Source: Trachemys scripta elegans
Taxonomy: Eukaryota > Chordata > Testudines > Emydidae
NCBI RefSeq assembly: GCF_013100865.1
Contig: NC_048301.1
Coordinates: 124,908,028-124,972,027 of the forward strand
Direction: 5' to 3'
Length of the DNA: 64,000 nucleotides
Position 1 is the first letter of the stretch, and each line of letters begins with the position of its first letter. A program made the position numbers and the translations under genes. Below, one piece after another: positions 10,862 through 22,200 of the stretch. The notes beneath the pieces are model-generated. The model made no database searches and had not been told where the DNA came from. It worked only from the letters and a program-made list of their open reading frames with translations.

Positions 10862-11853
10862 TAAGAACATAAGAACGGCCGCACTGGGTCAGACCAAAGG
10901 TCCATCTAGCCCAGTATCCTGTCTATCAACAGTGGCCAATGCCAGGTGCACCAGAGGAAGTGAACCTAACAGGTAATGATCAAGTGATCTCTCTCCTGCC
11001 ATCCATCTCCACCCTCTGACAAACAGAGGCTAGGGACACCATTCCTTACCCATCCTGGCTAATAGTCATTAATGGACTTCACCACCATGAATTTATCCAG
11101 TTCTCTTTTAAACCCTGTTATAGTCCTAGCCTTCACAACCTCCTCAGGCAAGGAGTTCCACAAGTTGACTGTGCACTGTGTGAAGAAGAACTTCCTTTTA
11201 TTTGTTTTAAACCTGCTGCTCATTAATTTTATTTGGTGGCCCCTAGTTCTTGTATTTTGGGAATAAGTAAATAACTTTTCCTTATCCACTTTCTCCACAT
11301 CACTCATGATTTTATATACCTCTATCATATCCCCCCTTAGTCTCCTCTCTTCCAAGCTGAAAAGTCCTAGCCTCTTTAATCGTTGGGACCCGTTCCAAAC
11401 CCCTAATCATTTTAGTTGCCCTTCTCTGAACCTTTTCTAGTGCCACTATATCTTTTTTGGAGATGAGGAGACCACATCTGTACGCAGTATTCAAGATGTG
11501 GGTGTACCATCGATTTATATAAGGGCAATAACATATTCTCCGTCTTATTCTCTATCCCCTTTTTAATAATTCCTAATATCCTGTTTGCTTTTTTTACTGC
11601 CTCTGCACACTGCGTGGACATCTTCAGAGAACTATCCACGATGACTCCAAGATCTTTTTCCTGATTCATTGTAGCTAAATTAGCCCCCATCATATTGTAT
11701 GTATAGTTGGGGTTATTTTTTCCAATGTGCATTACTTTACAATTATCCACATTAAATTTCATTTGCCATTTTGTTGCCCAGTCACTTAGTTTTGTGAGAT
11801 CTTTTTGAAGTTCTTCACAGTCTGCTTTGGTCTTAACTATCTTGAGCAGTTTA
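10862..11853 (-). mobile_element. CR1 LINE, 5'-truncated, reverse transcriptase 3' part with frameshifts
   Basis: Read on the minus strand, this encodes the C-terminal end of a CR1-type ORF2: KEKDLGVIVD-like (QEKDLGVIVDSSLKMSTQCA), then HPHLEYCVQMWSPHL, ALEKVQRRATKMIRGLE, and NLWNSLPEEVVKA. These blocks lie in three successive frames (11762-11412, 11494-11312, 11355-11059), so the copy is dead. The 3' end at about 10862 carries the common turtle CR1 tail (complement of CATAAGAACGGCC). The 5' break at about 11853 falls at GAGCAGTTTAG. Endonuclease and most of the reverse transcriptase are missing, the usual CR1 truncation. Confidence 0.9.
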
Positions 11854-14800
11854 GGATCCTACCACATATGGTCTGGTCCAAACAGCAAGGGAACCCCTGC
11901 AACTAGGGGGTGACAGCAGGCCCATGCCATATAGTGGAGGCTCTCCTTCACAGGGAACCCCTTCTACTGGAGGACAGGGCTTCCCCCGACTCAGCCTGTG
12001 GAGGGCTGGCCTGGAGCTCCAGGCTCCTATGCCCCCCAAAAGGCTTCCCTCTGGATTGGGAGCAGTGACCCTCTCCTGAAGTACAAAGGTGGGGGTGACC
12101 CAGCCTTGTCCCTGCTCCAGAAGACTCCAAGGGCAAGTCTTGAGGAGTGTGGGGGAGTGTCCAAGGAATGGGTGGGAGAGATTGGAGAGCAGGGGGTAAT
12201 GAGGTCAAGGTGAGGAGTTGGAGCAGTGTGTGTGTGGGGGGGGAATCAGAAGATGGGGAGATAGAGTAGGGGGCTATATGAGGAGAGAGTGGTGGGGGAG
12301 GTGGCAGCATGGTTTGTATGTGTGTGTAGGGGTCACAATTCCTCCCCACGACGGCTCTGCTCAGCAGCGGAAGTGAGCTCTGGGGTTCCCCTTCCCTGCA
12401 CTGCTCCCCCAACAGGGGAAGGGAGACCTGAGCGCCCCTTCCTCCCCACATTGCCTCCAGCACTAGAGAAGGGGGTCCAGACTCCCCTAAGGCCCAAGCC
12501 ATCTGTGTGGGGGCAGCAGCAGCCTACAGTACATCTGTGCTTCCCCCCCAGCTTGACCCTGGAGCACTTCAAAGAGGCCCTCACTTATCTTCCTTTCACA
12601 GCATGGATATGCAGACAGTGTTAAACAATACCCTTTATAGGTCTGAAGGTCTGGCTCTTCCCAGGGAGCTGAGCCCGGCCTGTGCCTGTAGCTCTTTTGA
12701 GGCCAGTATATTAACTCGGGAGGTCCCCGGTTCGGTCCCGAATGATGACAAAGACGACGGTCGCTACATAAGCGCATGTGCATGTATGTATATAAACAAA
12801 ACTAGTGATTGCCCAAGTCTTAAATTCATGCTGCCTGTTTTCTCCGACTTCAGATTGCTGTTATGTTTACAGACAGTATCAGTTTAAATAATTGGGTCAA
12901 GATGTTTAGCCATACACGCTCGCTAGCTTTTGTCAGCTTGTTTGAATTCGTTTTTGTTGCAAAGCAGCATGCTTTCATTCACAACTATAGAGTTAGCAAT
13001 ACCCAGGTAGGTACGAAAGATTAGTTACTACTTAGATTGTAAACCCTCTGAGGCAATCTGTCTCTTGGTTTCTGTGTTTGTACAGCACCTAGCATCATAA
13101 GGGTCTGGTCCATGACTTGGGCTTCTACATCGTCCGGCCATACAAATAACAGCAACAAAACGTCTATGTGGGAGGTGAAATTCTGCAAACTGATCTGTGC
13201 CTCAATTCTCCATTTGTTAAAAGAGGATCCTGCTTCCGTACCTCAGAGGGGTCTCACATGAATTTACGCTTCAATACTCTGGTGACGGGCACCGCAGAAG
13301 AACATAGACAGTGGGTGTGAAAGGCTGGGCTTAAATATCTGGTTTTGCTTTTCAGGAGCCAACGCTTGTAGGAGGTCTGTAGAATGTTTGTAAAGAGCTT
13401 TGCAGTTAGTTGTGCTGTGTCTAAAACGGCAATAAATTTTCTACAAAAATAACCACAGGTAACAGCCTTTACCTACCAGTTGCTTACAGAGACGTGCTTT
13501 AGGTCTTTTTAGGAGCCCTGGTTGTATCCTCTGGACATGTTTGTTTGGGTTTTAACACTAACATTTGGAGGGGGAAGGTCTCTATGGTGCATGTCCAAAG
13601 AAGCCTCACTTCAGTCGCCCCAGGGGAGACAAAGGGAAGGTGTCCTTTTAACATCTCCCACCACTCAACCATATGGAAGACTATAGAGCAATATTTGTGT
13701 GTTTCAGGAAAGAAGTCTCAGCTTGGAGCAGAGCCAAAACACACCCGTGCTGAGTGACAAGCGCAAACATCTACTGGAAGCTCCTAATCCTAGTCTGTGC
13801 ACTGGGTCCTCCTCCTCAGCTGCTCACTGAATTATCAGCAGTGCTTAGGTACACAGTTGGGACGTGGGCTAGTTCTCCCTGATTGTGATCTCCAACTTTC
13901 AGGCCAGAGAAAGACGCTTCTCTGGTTTAATGACAGTTCTTGGCATTCAATTCGCACGGCTGATTCATTAAATAGCAGCCTCCCTGCAGCAGCAAGGGAG
14001 GGTAGGGAGTGGGATCAGGTAACTCCTGAGGAGCAAAGGGGGGTGGTGCTAGGGGCCAGCTTAACTCCTGAGAGCACAGGGAACCAGCAGCAGCTGTGGT
14101 TTACAGCTCAGTAGATTTGCATGGAAAAGCTCGCATCCCCCAAAGGATAGGTACCCGCATGGTACAGGGGTACCTCCCCCTCCCTTGCCTCACACTGGTG
14201 GGCTCCTGTGTTAAGTGCAGGGGTGTGTACTAAGGGGCGTGTTATGCTTATGTCAATGCTTAATAAAGCCAGGTCCTAGGGCTGGAGTGTGTTTGGGACG
14301 GGCTGCAGTCACTTCCTAGCAAAGGGTGGGGTTTTTAACAGACAGGCCCCAGGCCAGCTCCTGAGCCGTATTCTCACTTCTTTGCATTGTTCGGGAGGCA
14401 CAGAAGTGCTGGACAGCATCTAGCTCCCCCCCAGCTTGGCCAGCCCTACCCCATTCCTGTTCCCCCAGTCCCTTGCTCTAGCGGCCATGCCAGGGGAGAG
14501 GGGAGGACTTCAGTGGAGTTACTCCTGAGCTGGAGAGTGGAGAAGCAGGTCCAATATACTCAATAAATGACTGATCTGCCTCCTCTGTCTCTCACTGGTG
14601 TATTCCAACCTCAGCTAAGAAGCTTCATACCTAGGCTCCATGGCTGTTGCTGGCTATAACTCGCAGCTGTAATCTATTAACGTTACTTAAAGGGGATATA
14701 GGGCAGTAGATTCAATTGTGTCCCCTAAAACAGCATTCCCCTTTAAACAAAGTCCTTCTGAGCCCTGGTAATGAAACAGCCGCAGCAGAGCCTTAGGCCT

Positions 14801-15440
14801 CGGTAATTGACAGGCCCATTTCCTGGCTACCACTCTGTGCAACAGGCGGAGAGCACTGGCTGTGAGCCACTGGGGACTTGCAACTGATGAGCATTCACAC
14901 TTCTGATTGCAACGGACAAGGCAATTAGGCCAAACTCAGCCTAGCGCCATGGCTGGAGCAATTATGACCGTCCCATTAAAGTGACAGATCCCCTTCTATT
15001 TATAGGCTGGTGGGGGGGACTCAGGATCCTGAGGGTAAAGTGACTTTCCTGACTGACTGTGTCCCATTTATCTGGCTCCAATGTCTGAGTGCTTTGGAGA
15101 GGGCTGTTTTGCTCCATGACCGAACTTTCCCCTGATAATCAGGCCTCTCTGGACCACACCAATAGGCAGCAGAGGGCAAAGGAGACTAATCCCTAAATAG
15201 CAGCGAGGTGTCACCTTCCCTGCCTTGAATCTTCAAATGTACTAACATTTAGTGTTCCTAAGACCTCTTGATTTCATTGACACAGGGCCAGCCCCACAGG
15301 CAGGGCCCAGAAGAAGCCTGGAGGGGTGCAGGTTGGCGCCTTGACCTTTCCAAAGCAGGCCCTGGCTCTGAAGGGGGCTGCACACTAGTACTGAACAACA
15401 AGCCCCTGGGGGACGGGAGTTAATGCCTAAATACTGGCGA
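11854..15440. other. Intergenic DNA upstream of ETNK2
   Basis: Contains a tRNA-derived-looking fragment near 12690-12750 (CCCCGGTTCGGTCCC as box B), a repeat of the TTTGTACAGCACCTAGCA family at 13031-13160 and otherwise unique-looking sequence. The 184-codon minus-strand frame at 11948-12502 is low-complexity and resembles no family. Confidence 0.5.
13031..13160 (+). repeat. Interspersed repeat, TTTGTACAGCACCTAGCA family, copy 1
   Basis: Reads AGATTGTAAACCCTCTGAGG, then GTGTTTGTACAGCACCTAGC and TACAAATAACA at the tail. Further copies lie at 17290, 24826 and 31553. The family is common in sauropsids; I do not name it with confidence. Confidence 0.6.
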
Positions 15441-15766
15441 GGGGCTGAGCCGGTGTCCAGCCCCAGCACTACGCCTGTGAGCCCAGACCCCTCTTGGAGT
15501 CTCTAGTCCCCCGTCTTCCCCTTCCCACGGGCTGCCCCATACTCCGCCCCCGGCCTGCAGCAGCAGCTCGGCCTTGGGGGCTCCTGCCAGGCTCAGCCAG
15601 TGCCCAGCCCTAGCGCACCGTGACCAGTTGGAGCCCAGCTGGCCGGCGCCCCCTCTGCAGTGCGCAGGGCCCGCGGGACGCGTGCTGGGGGCGGAGCAGG
15701 CGAGCTCATCCCCGGCCGAGCCGCTCCCGGGCGCAGGGCGAGCCGCGGGGCCCCCCCGGGGGCAGG

Positions 15767-16207
15767 ATGGCGGCGCCCTGGCGCTGGGTGATCCCCGTGA
15801 CATCACAATGGTGGCAGGCCCGAGCGCCGCCGGGCTGGGCACGGAGGGGAGGCGGCGGGGCTGACTCATGGGTTCGCGGCGTCGGCGGCGGCTCCTCCCC
15901 GCCCAGCCCCTCTCCAGCCCCTGCCCATGGGCCGCTGCCCCAGCGCTCCGCGGCTAGCGGGGGTGGAGTCGCCGGTGCCCCCTCCCCGCCTCCCGCACTG
16001 GCCCGGGCGAGGCTGCGGCTCTGCCCGCACTGCACGTGGGCCATGGAGGAGAAGGTCTCGGCCGCCGCCGGGCTGCACGGCCGCCGGGGCTACCCGGCCG
16101 TGCGCTGCCTGGGTATCGCCGTGGATGAAAACAACGTCCGGCCGGGCGCGCTGCAGCTGATCCGGGAGCTGAGACCGCAGTGGGAGACGGAGCGAGTGAA
16201 AACCAAG
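15767..16207 (+). CDS. ETNK2: ETNK2 coding exon 1, start uncertain
   Basis: The exon ends in phase 0 at donor GTACGG. Two in-frame ATGs have good context: 15767 (A at -3, G at +4) and 16043 (G at -3, G at +4). Residues just before the second, LCPHCTWAMEEK, match human ETNK2 CPQCSWGMEEK, where they are translated from an upstream Met. That favours a start upstream of 16043, and 15767 is the nearest in-frame ATG. The intervening 92 codons are rich in Pro, Gly, Ala and Arg and do not resemble the shorter human N-terminus. An upstream exon or a non-ATG start is possible. A third in-frame ATG lies at 15620. Confidence 0.75.
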
Positions 16208-19200
16208 GTACGGGAGTGAGTGTCACCCTAGGGCGCTCCCCGGGGGGCTGCGTGTGTGTCACCTTGGGGCGCCGCTCCCCGGGGGGCTGCGTGTGTGTCA
16301 CCCTGGGGCGCCGCTCCCCGGGGGGCTGCGTGTGTGTCACCCTGGGGCGCTGCTCCCCGGGGGGCGAGGGGCAGGACTGGGTTTACTCGGTGCTGCCACA
16401 GCGCGGGGTGGGCTGGACTTGTTGCTTTCCGCAGCTCCCTTCCAGCCCGGTTTCCATGGCTCTCTCGAAGCCAGGCAGAAGGGAAACCGCTTGTTATGGT
16501 GAGATCTGTTATGTGCAACAGCCTCCCCCAGCACCCCGGGGCGTTGCAAATTCGCCCTGGGCTGTGGGGCTAGAAAATGCCCCGTACGGGACAATGTTGC
16601 ACTGAATGACCTGCTCCGGGTCTTTCCTCCCTAACGGTGGTACTTAGCGATGTGACCGGGCATGTTTTCTCAGCACCCCTCTCCTTCCCGGAGGCGCTAG
16701 AGTGGCTGCAAAGAATTGAGCGGTGACTGAGCGGATTCCGGTTACACGCAGAACTCTAAAATGCCTGTTGCGCGTTGGAGATTTGTAAGAGCGGGTTAGA
16801 CAGACACCTGTCAGGGATGGTCTAGAGAATACCTAGTCCAGCCATGAGTGCGGAGGACTGGACTAGGTGACTTCTCGAGGTCCTATGATCTATGAATACT
16901 GGTTCTCCCGAGGCAAAGGCGTCTAATCGTTCGAGCCAGAGATCAGGCACTAGGACTCCAAGAATCTGTTCCTGGTTCTGCCACTAATTGGCTTTGCTGC
17001 CTCAGTTTCCCCATCTGTCAAATGATAGTAATGACAGATTGCCTCGCTTAGCTCCTCAAGATTTGTAAAGCACTTTGAGATCCCTGCATGAAACTGTTCT
17101 GTAGCTGTGCAGTGAGGGTACAGTACTTATAGTATCGATGTAATAGAGGATTCATACCAGCCTGTGCGCTTATTTCCAGTGTGCCCGGAGCATCCTTGAT
17201 AATATATTGATAGCCCAGAGTCATTTAAATACAAGAAGCTGTGTCAAAATATTTGTGCCAGGGCAGCTGCTAGTAGGCAGGAGACTCTTGAGTTAAGGCT
17301 GTGATCTCTTCAGGGAGGGACTGGGTGTCGTGTGTTTGTACAGCACCTTGAGCTCTGGTCTCAGCTGAGCCCTCTAAGTGCTGCCTATAATACAAAGAAT
17401 TCATAATAATAAGTCTCTTGTCAGCCCTCTTGTATCCATGCATTGATACGGTGTTGAACAGCAGCGCTTACTTGTGTAAGCGTAAAGGGAAGGGCCGGCG
17501 TGCCTTAAATCTTCGCTCCAGCCGATGTTATTTTAGGTTTGATTTTTTTTTTAACATGTTAATACTGGGGGGAGGGAGGTATTTATTATTTATTTTCAGA
17601 AAAAAACAATGCTTTTTATTAAAGAGAGAATTGAAGCAGATCCTTGGCTGGTGCATTTCAGCATCACTGACTTTTGATTCCATAGTGTCAGTGCCAGGCT
17701 GTTAGGTGTTGTGCAACACTGCAGATAGAAGAGGCTAAGTCCTCTGGAGTGGCCAAGGTCTGCTCGGTGTAGGACCCAGGAGAGCTGGGCAAAGGTGGCT
17801 GTACCCCCCCTCTCCCCGCATGCCCACACACACAGTTCTGGGGTCAGCTGAAGACTGTTCAGCCCCCCAGTACAAGTAAAAGGAGCCTACAGGTTGCTCT
17901 AGGTTACGCCCAAGTGCAGTGGTCTCCAAGGATCTGGCCCCACCACCAGCGTATCCCCTAGTTCTGCCACTAAGCAGAAAGCATCTCCCTGCAGGGACTG
18001 GACTAGATGACCTCTCGAGGCCCCTTCCAGTCCTATGATTCTATGCTAGAGAGCTTCAGGGCATTGTAAACAAGCTTGATAGCACACTGTGGGAGGGGGG
18101 CCTGCTTCTCTCTCACCTTAGGTGTGATGAGGAGAGCCAGAGCAATATATCCAGTGCTGAAGACCTGTCTGGACTGCAGCAGGTTGGAGCTCTATGCTCT
18201 GCATTCCAGTATCTTTAAGGCTGTGTTGGCGACAAAGAAATGCCCCTGCTTAAATACTTATGCACTTACCATCCAGTGAAAGAGACCAGAGATGCCCAAG
18301 AGCACTTTGGGGTGAAGAATGGCTGTGAGAATGTCTGAATAGGCAGGAATGTACGTGTGTCAGGGCAGGGATCTGTGTACAGGGTGATGAGTGTGAGAAC
18401 AGGCAGATTGGTACAGGTGGATGTAGTGTCTGGGGGTGTTGTGTGAATTGATGGGGGCAGGCAGACATAGGGGCAGGTGGACACAGAATGCATGGTTGGG
18501 TAAGTTAAGTGGTAGGTGGTGGATGGGAACAGTGGAGTTAGTGGTTTGGAAGGATCTATAAATTTGTGTGCATGAATGGTCGGATGTAGTACAACAATTC
18601 CTATGCTGCTGTGAGAGGGGATGAAGCAAGAGGGAATGAGGTAGTGGCTGGGCACGCCTGGAGTCAGATCGTCCCTGATCCTTGCATGTGTACAGAGAAC
18701 GTTCCCCATTCTGGAGCAGTTCACGCACGGGGCCTAAGACAGTTGCAGCCCTTGTGCTCGGGGAAGTGCTGCACATGCCTGTCCATCCTAAAGGGGGTGG
18801 TGGGGCCGTGGTCCTATTCCCCCTTTATGAGCCCACGCAGTGGGTCAGGCACACTAGACAGAGCCCCTAGTCCCCTTTTTTCATTGCAGACCACTAAAAA
18901 TGGAGATGCGGACCCCTTTGGAAATCTATTGATTGCATCTATAGCTGAGTTCTGGTCAGTCCGTTTTCAGTCTGTCATTCATAGACCCTTTAGCCATAGT
19001 CAGGCTCCCCGGGTTGAGAGCCACGGCCCTACAGGATGATGCTACTCGCATTGTTCCTCAGGGTCCCAGGACGGGATTAAGCTCTGTGCAGCATGGTCCC
19101 CCTCCATGCAACCACGGGGTGACGTGACTTTGTGTTGCCCCCTGCTTGGGGCTGTGCATCAAAAGCACGATCAAGACCTAAATGCAAAGAGCACTAACTC

Positions 19201-22200
19201 CTGGGGCTCTCGCCTAATCATTTCTAGGATTATTGCCACAATAAAGCCCTGGCTTCCACTCCCCTCCTATACCCTGTGGCAGAAATACCAGCCCCCACTC
19301 ATCCCCATGTTCCATAGGCGGCAATGGACGCAGCGGGGTAATTGGCCGTTCCAGGCTGGGAGGATGGGGGGGATATGACGCTGCTGGTAAATGTTCACTC
19401 TGCAGTTGACGCTTCTGGGAACGTCTCAGGTGGTCTCCTGAGCAGCTGTCCTTGTTCCTGGAAGCTGGAGGAGGTGTGAGATGCTGTGTACGCAGGTCAT
19501 CAGCAGTGTTGAAATGACTGTCATGGAATGCAAGAAGGATCAATACCAGCAGTCCAATTCACATCCACAGGAAAGATCTGAATGGACTTTAGATCTGAAA
19601 ATGGAGAAGAATGGAGGCAGAGTTCAGTTTGCCAAAGGGGCGGGGACTGCTGAGCTAGAACTGCTGGGGGAGTGGGACCTGTCCATAGGAAATTCCTGTT
19701 CTCGTCCTCACGTAACCTGGGGCTATTCTATTCCATCTGCAGGGGGGTAGTTTCAGTGGATCCAATCTTTAGCTGGTGTAAATCTGGATAGTTCCAGTGA
19801 CGTTGATGGAATTATGCCGGTTTATACCAGCTGAGGATTTGGCCCATTAGATCTGAAAAGAGGAGGACAGGGAGAGGCTGAGGGCGAAGACTTTAAGGAG
19901 ATATGAGTCTTATGGTATTTACTTCTCTCTGGCATGTGAAGATCAAATCAGTTTCCTTTTTACTTATAGGGGAGAAGCATATTGTCACCTATAGCGAAGC
20001 TACTAACGCTTCAGATCGTGTCCTGGGCAATGCTGGACAAAGCCTTGGGCACAAGAGTAGCATCAGATTGGGCGGTACGGCACCAAGCTGTGCCCTTGGT
20101 GCTGACGCTTCTGCAACCGTGCATAGCCTGAGCAATGCCGGCTTTGCGCATGGCGTCCCTCCCCTGTGCATCAGGCCATAATGCTGGGCGCTGCCCACCC
20201 AGGCAAAGCAGGTACCATCAGATTGCACCCTGAGTGCTACGGCCTCATCAGCACACTGTGTCACAGATACTGCTGCAATATTACTCTGCCCATCCCATTG
20301 CACTCCCAGGCCTGGCCCCAGGCAGCACCAGATCTGCCTTCTGAAAGGCCCAAGGATCCAATCCTGCATTTCCCAGAGCAGGATGGTTTGGTGGATTGCA
20401 AGGATTGCCTTTGTGGGGGCGCCTTGCCCAGTATTTGCTTGCAGCCGGAGCTAGCAGCCCCCCACTTCCCCACAAGCATCAAATTCCCCCAACTTTTAAA
20501 AAAATGGAAGAGGAGAAAAGTGCCCCTTGGAAACAGCATTAATCTAAGGATTCCGCTTCGCCCCCATCTCGTTGACTCCATTCGCTCCACTGACTTCAGC
20601 GGAGTTACTCCTGATTTACCCCAGCGTGAGTGAGAGCGGAATCAAGCCAATATTTCTCGCCATCCTCAGACCATCTGGAATTGCCTGCCTTCCCTATCAA
20701 ACCACGCCTCTGTGCGTTTCCTCTGCTTCCCAGGAGAGAGCATAGACAGGAGCAGAGAGGGAGAGATCGGCAGGAAGAGGGGTCATGGAGTTGGAGAGGA
20801 CGGGGGAGGGGGAGAAGACTCCGTGTATTCGGGCACCCAGCCAAGTTAAGGAGAAGTCCGAACAAAACCCTCTTTCCATCTGTGAGGCGCCATCAGAGTA
20901 GTGACAGAGGCATCCCCAGCAGAGACATCGCCGTCAGTGATCTCAGCGCTGCTCAGCCCCCTGGGGTGGGTGGGTTGGTTTGTTTCATTTGCTCCTCGCT
21001 GTGTTTTGTGCCTGACGCGCTGTGCCAATTCAGAGATTCTGCCCACGGAGCAGCTCAGAACCTACAGACGCCTGTGCTGCGGCCCTCAACCACCTAAAGG
21101 TGGAACGGTTCTTTAGCTCTCTTGAGTCGCCAGCCGGAAAACAGCCCAAACCACCCAGCTGTGCCCGGTTCCTTCATCAGCGCCTCCAGCTAGCTGAGAA
21201 CTTATCACAGGCCCATCCGTAGGTTTGAAACCCTGTTGAGCGCCCCACTGAACTGGGATCGAGTCCCAGGTTTGTAACTTAACCCAGTGTCATGCTTTGC
21301 TGTTAAATCACCCAGCTCCAATTATAAGCCTGGGCCGTGTGAGGAGTGCAAGACAGGCCCATGTTGGGATGCTGTCGAGACCTCCCAAACTTATGTCGTC
21401 CGTGACTGGTGCGTCTCCTGAGGTGAACCGACAAGAAAGGTCTCCAGAGAGAGCTCCCGCTGACATAACCAAGCTCTTAACTAAACCATGTGGTTCCATG
21501 CGGTGGGGGTGCTGCTGAGACCCCTTCGTTCCTCACCCTGTCCCATTCCTGTTATTTGTTCCCCCCCACCCCATCTTACTGTAGCCTCTTTTGGCAGGGA
21601 CCGTGCACAGGTGCATGCATTCATTCACAAGCACCGCCCAGAGGGCATAAAACAGAATGGCCCAGCAATGACCCAGGTTGCAAGGCGGGGGAGAATCAGA
21701 CCCGGTGTCTTGCAATCTGTCCTTGTAAAGTGTCTAGTGAACCGTGTCCGAGGTGCAAATAATATTGCTCCACGCTGCGCATTTAACAGCCTCAGCCCAT
21801 GTGCCCTGAGTCACAACATCCATCCTCAGCCAAAGACCTGGCTAGGACTCCATTTGAAGTGTCTGTGCTGTTCACTAATCAGCGTTTGCACTGGCGATGG
21901 TAGCAAAGAGAGGAAGGATGGTTAGGGTGTTTGCTTGGGACTCAATTTCCTGCTTCACCACAGACCCCCGTGTGACCTTGGGCGAGTCCCTTAGCTCTCT
22001 GGGCCTCAGTTGCCCATCTGTACAATGGGAATAATAGCCCTGCCCTGCCTCGCCAGGGTGCTGTGAGGATGATGATAATAATGCCTAGCTTTTATATAGT
22101 GCGTTTCATCAGATCTCAGAGCACTTTCCCATGGAGATCGGTTTCATTAGCCCCTTTTCACAGATGGGAGAACTGGGTAGTTCCTTACCCAAGCAGGCTG

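Larger units (their letters stand above)
15440..16420 (+). promoter_or_regulatory. CpG island at the ETNK2 5' end
   Basis: This stretch is far richer in G+C and in CpG than its flanks and contains ETNK2 coding exon 1. Candidate sites include TGACATCA at 15798-15805 (CRE-like) and TGACTCA at 15862-15868 (AP-1 consensus). No TATA box was seen at a useful distance. The transcription start cannot be fixed from sequence alone. If translation starts at 15767, both sites lie inside coding sequence. Confidence 0.7.

Noticed and set aside
11059..11762. A possible host reverse-transcriptase gene
   Set aside because: Frameshifted 3' piece of a CR1 LINE lacking most of the enzyme.
11948..12502. 184-codon minus-strand frame
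   Set aside because: Low-complexity Pro/Ser/Leu composition, no splice-linked neighbours and no recognised domain.
15420..16044. Several long frames on both strands of the CpG island
   Set aside because: GC-rich sequence has few stop codons. Only the frame leading into MEEKVSAAAG has homology.
16220..16365. Direct repeats that could suggest a CRISPR array
   Set aside because: Units are contiguous with no unique spacers, and this is vertebrate DNA; it is a minisatellite.
16180..16605. 141-codon plus frame and overlapping frames with repeated GGCVCVTLGRRSP-type peptides
   Set aside because: Products of the non-coding 37-bp minisatellite; the same repeats read through in several frames on both strands.
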